Positions 5,193 through 8,988 of a stretch of 8,988 nt of DNA are shown here, one piece after another. The position numbers and the translations under genes were made by a program. Location: positions 1 to 8,988 of the forward strand of contig CAUGKZ010000043.1 in NCBI GenBank assembly GCA_959600065.1, in the 5' to 3' direction. How positions within the stretch are numbered: position 1 is the stretch's first letter; every line of letters starts with the position of its first letter. The notes beneath the pieces were generated by a model, which saw only the letters and a list, made by a program, of their open reading frames with translations, was not told where the DNA came from and did not search any database. Origin of the DNA: an uncultured Kroppenstedtia sp. Its GTDB lineage: Bacteria; Bacillota; Bacilli; Thermoactinomycetales; DSM-45169.

Positions 5193-5194
5193 AC

Positions 5195-5764
5195 TTATCT
5201 TACCATCCGCCGCCGCAATTTCCGAATGGCTCCCTGTTCGATCGCACAGATCCTTTTCTGTGACACATCGAACAGCTCTGCAACCTCATCTTCAGTCCAT
5301 TGTTTACCGAATCGGAATTTGATCACATCCCGCTCCAGATCGGTTAGATCGGCCATACCCTCTTCCAAAGCAACCCGGTTACTTACCATCGTTTCAACTT
5401 CGTCCGGATCCGTTCCCAGGGTATCCATCAGCCTCAGAGCCTCATCTTCATCCCCGCCGCCTTCCACCATTCTCTCAACGGAGACCTCCACCGCCGGATT
5501 ATGCCGCCTTTGATTACGAAACTCTTTCATAATCTCTCCTCGAATATAGTGAACTGCAAAGGTTGAAAACTTCGCTTTTTTGATACCTGGATTGTACCTG
5601 TCAACAGCCTTGATGAGTCCGATGAATCCGATCTGGACCAAATCATCCCATTCCATTTTGGACTGTCTGAACTGGTTCGCAACGAAGTACACCAACCGTT
5701 GATGCTGTTCCACCAACTCTTCTCGCAGATTCTGATTTACCACTTGTTCAACCGGCTTTGCCAT
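5195..5764 (-). CDS. Phage sigma-70 family RNA polymerase sigma factor
   Basis: A compact 189-residue sigma factor. Residues about 22-87 are region 2: core binding (RLVYFVANQF), DLVQIGFIGLIKAVDRYNP, and KFSTFAVHYIRGEIMKEFRNQRR, which covers the -10 recognition helix and the FSTFA-x-x-x-IRGEI signature seen in SigB/SigF/FliA-type factors. Residues 90-135 are an acidic linker in place of region 3. Residues 138-187 are region 4 (LTDLERDVIKFRFGKQWTE, helix-turn-helix DVSQKRICAIEQGAIRKLRR), for -35 contact. The ATG at 5764 is chosen because GAGGAGG lies 9 bases upstream; earlier in-frame ATGs reach 5812. It would redirect host RNA polymerase to phage promoters. The preceding 50-codon gene overlaps its start by 17 bases, suggesting coupled translation. 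Confidence 0.93.
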   Translation of the reverse strand: MAKPVEQVVNQNLREELVEQHQRLVYFVANQFRQSKMEWDDLVQIGFIGLIKAVDRYNPGIKKAKFSTFAVHYIRGEIMKEFRNQRRHNPAVEVSVERMVEGGGDEDEALRLMDTLGTDPDEVETMVSNRVALEEGMADLTDLERDVIKFRFGKQWTEDEVAELFDVSQKRICAIEQGAIRKLRRRMVR

Positions 5765-5900
5765 AATCCCCATCCTCCTCTTGATGTTTTTCTTCCATGG
5801 CATCTGTAACAATGTCTATCGCAAGCTGGATCTTTTTGTTTTGCGGGTCCTGCTTTCCGGCTGCCCAGAGATGATGTAATGCTTCTCTCAGTGCTGTCAT
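5748..5900 (-). CDS. Small protein, 50 aa, unknown function
   Basis: This gene starts at ATG 5900, with GAAGGGGG about 10 bases upstream, directly after the TAA of the preceding frame at 5901. The product begins MTALREALHHLWAAGKQDP and contains a second helical stretch IQLAIDIVTDAMEEKHQEED. It is mostly alpha-helical and acidic at the end, with no membrane segment. It overlaps the start of the sigma gene by 17 bases, and the sigma ribosome binding site lies inside its last codons, so the two may be translationally coupled. I do not recognise the family. Confidence 0.6.
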   Translation of the reverse strand: MTALREALHHLWAAGKQDPQNKKIQLAIDIVTDAMEEKHQEEDGDYGKAG

Positions 5901-6056
5901 TTACCCATTCCCCCTTCGGTATTCCTGAAGAGCTGTAAACAAAAACCTACTTTCATCCCGTGTTAGCTGATAATAATCATCGTAGGCGAGTCGCTCCCCC
6001 TCTTGCAGTTTTCCGGTAAACCAAGTAATGTTCAGCTGGCCGGAATGGGACTTCAC
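5901..6056 (-). CDS. Small protein, 51 aa, unknown function (overlapping start)
   Basis: A frame of 51 codons starting at GTG 6056 and ending at TAA 5901, one base before the next ATG. The product begins MKSHSGQLNITWFTGKLQ and contains YDDYYQLTRDESRFLFTALQ, a protein-like stretch of aromatics and amphipathic helix. It overlaps the last 80 bases of the 113-codon gene in another frame and has no good ribosome binding site for the GTG, so either its true start lies elsewhere, the 113-codon frame is shorter, or the two are joined by frameshifting. Without this gene the segment 5901-5976 would be empty in an otherwise tightly packed operon. Confidence 0.45.
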   Translation of the reverse strand: MKSHSGQLNITWFTGKLQEGERLAYDDYYQLTRDESRFLFTALQEYRRGNG

Positions 6057-6318
6057 CCTGTTTCTGTAAACCCAGCCGCTTCATTTCTTCCTTTGCGTCA
6101 GATATAAGCTTTTGTGGATTAGTCACCCTCACGCCCCCGCCTGTATTTTCCACGACGATGGAGAAACAGGCGGTCTTCCCTTCTCCCGGAGTATGAGTTT
6201 TCAACAGGTCTTCAATCAGCCGAACAAGTATCCCATACACGTAGTGGCCGGTATCTCCGTGCCAGGCTCTACTTCCTCCACCGTCAACCACAACCGTCGC
6301 CGTCACCTTTTTTCTCAT
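5977..6318 (-). CDS. Hypothetical protein, 113 aa
   Basis: An ATG at 6318 with GGAGGG 7 bases upstream starts a 113-residue soluble protein. It begins MRKKVTATVVVDGGGSRAW, continues GDTGHYVYGILVRLIEDLLK (an amphipathic helix), a beta-like CFSIVVENTGGGVRVTN, and a helix DAKEEMKRLGL, and ends in a basic tail with EHYLVYRK and TARGG. The pattern of a strand, helix, strand and helix suggests a small alpha/beta fold. I do not recognise the family. It lies between the 79-codon gene and the 51-codon gene in what appears to be one operon, and its last 26 codons are overlapped by the latter in a different frame. Confidence 0.7.
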   Translation of the reverse strand: MRKKVTATVVVDGGGSRAWHGDTGHYVYGILVRLIEDLLKTHTPGEGKTACFSIVVENTGGGVRVTNPQKLISDAKEEMKRLGLQKQGEVPFRPAEHYLVYRKTARGGATRLR

Positions 6319-6350
6319 CCCTATCCCTCCATGTCAGATATCCCTTAGCC

Positions 6351-6430
6351 CTTGTATGAGTCTGTTGACGGGTTTTAAATTCGTTCCGAGGGTTTTGGTC
6401 CCTGACTCACTTTTTTCTTTCCCCTATCGT
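6351..6430. repeat. Imperfect 80-bp direct repeat, copy B
   Basis: This segment aligns without gaps to 6646-6725. By hand count about 55 of 80 bases match, including the shared blocks CCGAGGGT and TTTTTTCT. It covers the 3' end of the 79-codon gene and the gap after it. Confidence 0.75.
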
Positions 6431-6614
6431 CCGATCTCACGACGGATGAGAGATTCTGTTTCGCCTCCTCCCGCCTGTTGTGGTATTTCGGCATATCTTC
6501 CGGGAATAGCCGAGCCAGGATCGCCAAGTCATTGATCTCATCCAACCGTCTGTCAATCTCGCGTGCATCTTTTTTTCGATCCGTGGTTCGTTTCATCCGC
6601 TTGTCATGCGCCAC
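6375..6614 (-). CDS. Small charged helical protein, 79 aa
   Basis: The GTG at 6614 is chosen as start because GGAGGAGG lies 8 bases upstream; an ATG at 6632 in the same frame has a poorer site. The product begins MAHDKRMKRTTDRKKDARE and is highly charged, with a helical segment IDRRLDEINDLAILARLFPE followed by MPKYHNRREEAKQNL and a basic tail ending KPSERI. It looks soluble and possibly DNA- or protein-binding through basic ends, but no family is recognised. The tail lies in the 80-bp repeat: where the other copy reads ATT CAA, this one has ATT TAA, so the stop may have arisen in this copy. It overlaps the end of the 53-codon frame by 11 bases. Confidence 0.65.
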   Translation of the reverse strand: MAHDKRMKRTTDRKKDAREIDRRLDEINDLAILARLFPEDMPKYHNRREEAKQNLSSVVRSDDRGKKKVSQGPKPSERI

Positions 6615-6765
6615 CCCTTCCACCTCCTCCATGACCCTCTCTCAGCTTGTGTGAGGCTCGTAGAGCGGTTTGAATCCTGTCCGAGGGTCTTTGTACCCGA
6701 CGCCCTTTTTTCTCGTCTCTATCACGCCGATTTTTTTGTTTTTTTGCCTTGACCAACTTTTCCAT
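6604..6765 (-). CDS. Possible small basic protein, 53 aa
   Basis: A 53-codon frame from ATG 6765, which overlaps the end of the 99-codon gene by 44 bases. The product begins MEKLVKAKKQKNRRDRDEKK, then RRVQRPSDRIQTALRASHK, and ends in a Gly-rich tail. It is extremely basic. The support is that the repeat copy at 6351-6430 aligns to it in the same reading frame as the end of the 79-codon gene (KPSERI against RPSDRI). The differences, however, do not favour third codon positions, so coding is not proven. A competing 27-codon frame is described separately. The ribosome binding site is weak. Confidence 0.35.
   Translation of the reverse strand: MEKLVKAKKQKNRRDRDEKKGRRVQRPSDRIQTALRASHKLREGHGGGGRGGA
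6642..6725 (-). CDS. Alternative 27-codon frame coupled to the upstream gene
   Basis: A GTG at 6725 shares a GTGA with the stop of the 99-codon gene, the usual form of translational coupling. The product begins MIETRKKGVGYKDPRTGFK and ends at a TGA at 6642, 9 bases before the ATG at 6632. No Shine-Dalgarno sequence precedes it. It occupies the same DNA as the 53-codon frame, and at most one of them is likely to be real. Confidence 0.25.
   Translation of the reverse strand: MIETRKKGVGYKDPRTGFKPLYEPHTS
6646..6725. repeat. Imperfect 80-bp direct repeat, copy A
   Basis: This is the partner of 6351-6430, offset by 295 bases, and lies just after the stop of the 99-codon gene. The offset keeps the frames of the 53- and 79-codon genes in register. 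Confidence 0.75.
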
Positions 6766-7021
6766 GCTCCAACTCTTGAACCGCCTCAACGATCTCCGCC
6801 TTGGCTGCCATGATCTCGATCTTGAGTTCCTCGATAGATTCGGCTTTGCTCTTGAGAACCCGTTGGTCCAGGGCCCATGTACAGAAATGCTCCAGCTTGC
6901 TGAAGAAGGCGACCGGCCGGAGTGAAGGTTCTCCACCGTCCTTCTTCTTGGCCGTTTCATTAGCGATCAGATTGTGATGTCCATCAGATGTCAGCGTGTA
7001 CTTCCCGACTTGAATCCTCAT
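6722..7021 (-). CDS. Phage protein of unknown function, 99 aa
   Basis: An ATG at 7021 preceded by GGAGGAGGCGG starts a 99-residue protein 23 bases after the DnaB stop. It begins MRIQVGKYTLTSDGHHNLIA, then has a lysine-rich KKKDGGE loop, an aromatic stretch PVAFFSKLEHFCTWALDQRV and a C-terminal helix SIEELKIEIMAAKAEIVEAVQELE before a basic tail. From memory, small phage proteins with the pattern xI.SDxxN, KDG, PVxYYxxLExAL and a final SLxEL helix are widespread next to replication genes; I cannot attach a reliable family number. The fold would be a small beta part plus helices. The role is probably in replication or its control, by position only. Confidence 0.75.
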   Translation of the reverse strand: MRIQVGKYTLTSDGHHNLIANETAKKKDGGEPSLRPVAFFSKLEHFCTWALDQRVLKSKAESIEELKIEIMAAKAEIVEAVQELEHGKVGQGKKTKKSA

Positions 7022-7044
7022 GACTTTTCCGCCTCCTCCAATTC

Positions 7045-8343
7045 TTAGCCTGCTCTGAGGTCCAAAAATTTGTTGTAGTGCTTTATAAACAGTGTTTCTA
7101 CCGGCCCCACCGGGCCGTTGCGCTGTTTGGCTATGATGATTTCCGCAATGTTTTTTCTTTCACTGTCTTCGTCGTAATAGTCGTCCCGATACAGAAACAT
7201 CACCACATCAGCTGTCTGTTCAACCTCCCCGGACTCCCGTAAATCAGAGAGCATCGGACGCTTGTCTTGCCGTTGCTCCACCGACCGGGAAAGCTGACTG
7301 AGGGCGATTACCGGGACATCAAACTCCCTTGCCATCTGTTTCAGTTGCCGTGTGTTCTCGCTCACTTGGTCGTATCGGCTCATCCCTCGTTCTGGTGGCC
7401 CAATCAAACCGATATAATCCACAATGATGCAATCTAGTCCGCCATCTCTTTTTACTTTCCGGGCTTTGGCTTTCATTTCGGCGATGGTGATGGCTGGCTG
7501 AACGTCTATCACCAGTTCCGATTCACAAAGCTCCGTCATGGCATGGACCACTTTCTCGTACTCTCCTTCATCAATCAGACCCGTGTTGAGCTTATGTCCG
7601 TTGATGTTCCCAATGTTGGCGATCAACCGCTCTGTCAGTTTTTCTTCGCTCATCTCCAGTTCGAAAAACAGAGTCGTCTTTTTCTCCTTTCGGCTGATCT
7701 GATCCGCAATTTGTAAAGCCAGGGCCGTTTTCCCCATGGAAGGACGGGCGGCGACTACGATCAGATCCTGCTTTTGAAAACCCGCCGTATATTCATCCAG
7801 ATCAGTGAGTCCTGAAGGCAACCCGGTGATCCCATTGGAGTGATACATCCTGTATTCCAGTTTGTCATGAACCCGGGACAAAACATCCTTGATGTTGAAG
7901 GTGGTTTCCGCCTGAATCCCGGTGGCGGTCACCCCAGCCAGTCTGTTTTCAGCTTGATTAAGGGCCTCCCGGATCTCTTGCCTCTCCCGGAGGTTTCCCA
8001 TGGTTGCCATCTGCCGACCTAATTGGACTGCTTCGCGCAACATGGACAGGTCTTTCAAGTTCTCCGCTTTGTACCGAACTGTTGCGGTACTCGGAATTTC
8101 GAGCAGTTCGCTGACCATAATGCCTTCCCGTTCGAAAAAGGGGGCCATCAAGGAAAGGTCCACCCGTTTTTCGTCCTCATTCCAATCGTCCAAGATCTTC
8201 TTGCAAAGTTTTTGGTACTTGCCGATATAGAAATGTTCCGGCTTAACAACGTCAGCAATATCAGCGATACAGGCAGGGTCCACCAGCATAGACCCCAATA
8301 CCTCCTGCTCCAGCCGCAGATCATACGGGGCGTTTAATTCCAT
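7045..8343 (-). CDS. dnaB: Replicative DNA helicase, DnaB family
   Basis: A complete 432-residue DnaB-type hexameric helicase, which unwinds DNA 5' to 3' at the phage fork. Residues about 8-100 are the N-terminal domain (LEQEVLGSMLVD, HFYIGKYQKL). The RecA-like C-terminal domain begins about 170 (GITGLPSGLTDLDEYTAG). Walker A is ARPSMGKT at 199-206, the catalytic Glu is E230 in ELEM, Walker B is CIIVDY at 305-310, LSQLSR is at 348-353, SGEVEQTADVVMFLYR at 371-386 and the arginine-finger region AKQRNGP at 405-411. GGGAGG 8 bases before ATG 8343 sets the start, and the gene overlaps the replisome organizer by 10 bases. No loader ATPase is visible in the window. Confidence 0.97.
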   Translation of the reverse strand: MELNAPYDLRLEQEVLGSMLVDPACIADIADVVKPEHFYIGKYQKLCKKILDDWNEDEKRVDLSLMAPFFEREGIMVSELLEIPSTATVRYKAENLKDLSMLREAVQLGRQMATMGNLRERQEIREALNQAENRLAGVTATGIQAETTFNIKDVLSRVHDKLEYRMYHSNGITGLPSGLTDLDEYTAGFQKQDLIVVAARPSMGKTALALQIADQISRKEKKTTLFFELEMSEEKLTERLIANIGNINGHKLNTGLIDEGEYEKVVHAMTELCESELVIDVQPAITIAEMKAKARKVKRDGGLDCIIVDYIGLIGPPERGMSRYDQVSENTRQLKQMAREFDVPVIALSQLSRSVEQRQDKRPMLSDLRESGEVEQTADVVMFLYRDDYYDEDSERKNIAEIIIAKQRNGPVGPVETLFIKHYNKFLDLRAG

Positions 8344-8988
8344 GGTTCATTCCTCCCATCTTGTTTTCGTTCTTCTCTACGCTTCCGTAGTTCCGCCAAA
8401 ATAGGAGGCTCTTGGCTGGCAACGTTGGGGCGAGCCAGTTGGGGCTGGAAACGACCTCTCGGATGTTGCACCTTCCCGCGTTCATCCCGGTTCTCCAATT
8501 TCTGCTTTGCTTCGTTTTCATCGGTGTTCCGCATGATTCCCAGCGTGTACTCTTCCCGCTTGTCATCGTGCTTCTCAATATGAAGCCGCATCGCGTATTG
8601 GACTACCACTGTGGGAAACTGCTGCCACTTCTCCCAGTGTCTGAGGATGATACTTTGGGAGATTCGTGCTGTCTTACGTGTCATCCTCAGGCAATCGATG
8701 TATTTAACCAAGAGATCGACTGACAAGGGTAAGGGGTTGGAAGCCGTTAGGCTTTCAACAAAGGTCTTTACATCCTCCTGAGAGCAGAGATTGTCTCTCT
8801 CCCCAGACCCCTCTCTCTTTTCTCTTTCTTTTTCTTTATCTATATCTTCTTCTTTATCTGTTGCGTGACTTGGCGTGACTTCATCCGGTACGTCACGTGA
8901 CATGTCACGTGACTCATTAGAGTCTGGATGAGGGTTAGGTGCTGGAAGCTCTTTTTGGCGTGCTCTCTGTTTCCTTTTGCGATCCCGA
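8334..8988 (-). CDS. Phage replisome organizer / DnaD-like replication protein, 5' truncated
   Basis: The frame is open to the right edge, so the N-terminal DNA-binding domain is missing; 217 codons are visible. An internal ATG at 8903 is not taken as the start, because coding continues upstream with the basic stretch RDRKRKQRARQKELPAP, as at the end of a winged-helix phage replisome-organizer domain. Then follows a highly charged linker (DKEEDIDKEKEREKREG), and a C-terminal DnaB_2/DnaD-type domain: ILRHWEKWQQFPTVVVQY, and YTLGIMRN, close to the conserved YxxxIxxxW motif but with Thr in place of Trp. Such proteins bind the origin and recruit the helicase. It overlaps the helicase gene by 10 bases. 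The linker DNA carries repeated sites described separately. Confidence 0.8.
   Translation of the reverse strand, partial: RDRKRKQRARQKELPAPNPHPDSNESRDMSRDVPDEVTPSHATDKEEDIDKEKEREKREGSGERDNLCSQEDVKTFVESLTASNPLPLSVDLLVKYIDCLRMTRKTARISQSIILRHWEKWQQFPTVVVQYAMRLHIEKHDDKREEYTLGIMRNTDENEAKQKLENRDERGKVQHPRGRFQPQLARPNVASQEPPILAELRKRREERKQDGRNEPWN
8806..8858. other. Pyrimidine-rich tract (possible origin unwinding element)
   Basis: The plus strand is almost pure C and T here, with AT-rich parts such as TTTCTTTATCTATATC near 8834-8846. It encodes the Lys/Glu/Asp-rich linker of the replication protein, which partly explains the bias. Position next to phased repeats is what makes it notable. Confidence 0.5.
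8862..8913. repeat. Four GTCACG sites, two as GTCACGTGAC palindromes
   Basis: On the minus strand GTCACG occurs four times within 50 bases, at plus positions 8908-8913, 8896-8901, 8874-8879 and 8864-8869. The spacings are 12, 22 and 10 bases, about one or two helical turns. The first two sites are perfect 10-bp palindromes GTCACGTGAC (8904-8913 and 8892-8901); the last two are AGTCACGC. They lie in the linker of the replication gene. Confidence 0.8.

Noticed and set aside
6302..6418. Extra gene in the frame reading VRDQNPRNEFK through copy B of the repeat
   Set aside because: It looks protein-like but begins right after a TGA and has no usable start codon.
6766..6960. N-terminal extension of the 53-codon frame to ATG 6960
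   Set aside because: This part reads as an Arg/Ser-rich shadow of the 99-codon gene; only the part after 6765 has any support, from the repeat.
8764..8903. Taking ATG 8903 as the start of the replication protein
   Set aside because: Coding continues in frame to the window edge with a typical basic linker, and no ribosome binding site precedes this ATG.
1..8988. tRNA, rRNA, insertion sequence or attachment site
   Set aside because: No tRNA cloverleaf, transposase, inverted terminal repeats or integrase-linked att core could be found by eye.

Overview
The window looks like part of a temperate phage (prophage) in a spore-forming, Gram-positive Bacillales-type host; I lean weakly towards a Thermoactinomycetaceae-like genome. 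The reasons are strong AGGAGG-type ribosome binding sites, a class D sortase with an MPKTA substrate, a RsfA-type Myb-like regulator and roughly balanced GC. Every gene I can support is on the minus strand, so transcription runs from high to low coordinates. The assignment to a phage rests on gene content (replisome organizer, DnaB helicase, ArpU/RinA-like regulator, orphan methyltransferase); no capsid, packaging, integrase or lysis gene is visible.

Region 1 (8988-5977, replication): a 5'-truncated replisome organizer of the DnaD/DnaB_2 type overlaps a complete DnaB helicase gene, followed by a run of small unrecognised genes. The linker of the organizer gene carries four phased GTCACG sites beside a pyrimidine-rich tract, which resembles a phage origin embedded in its initiator gene. 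An 80-bp imperfect repeat links the ends of two of the small genes.

Region 2 (6056-4575, regulation): two small genes, a compact sigma-70 factor with regions 2 and 4, and an ArpU/RinA-like late regulator. Two strong stem-loops lie between the last two.

Region 3 (4574-3219): a control region with five perfect copies of an 11-bp repeat (TTTTCCGGNNN), a possible -10 box and a strong minus-strand terminator only a few bases before the ribosome binding site of a beta-class DNA methyltransferase. Three small overlapping genes follow and end in another strong terminator.

Region 4 (3191-1485): a terminator-bounded cassette with an MPKTA cell-wall-anchored protein, its likely class D sortase, and an HU protein. 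It looks like an accessory (moron or lysogenic conversion) module for remodelling the host surface.

Region 5 (1462-1): a YdjM-type membrane metal-dependent hydrolase, a RsfA-like regulator, a 49-residue basic protein and a membrane protein cut by the left edge.

Many starts here are GTG or TTG (1462, 3342, 3505, 3639, 4337, 6056, 6614, 143). They were chosen from ribosome binding sites and 4-nt gene overlaps.
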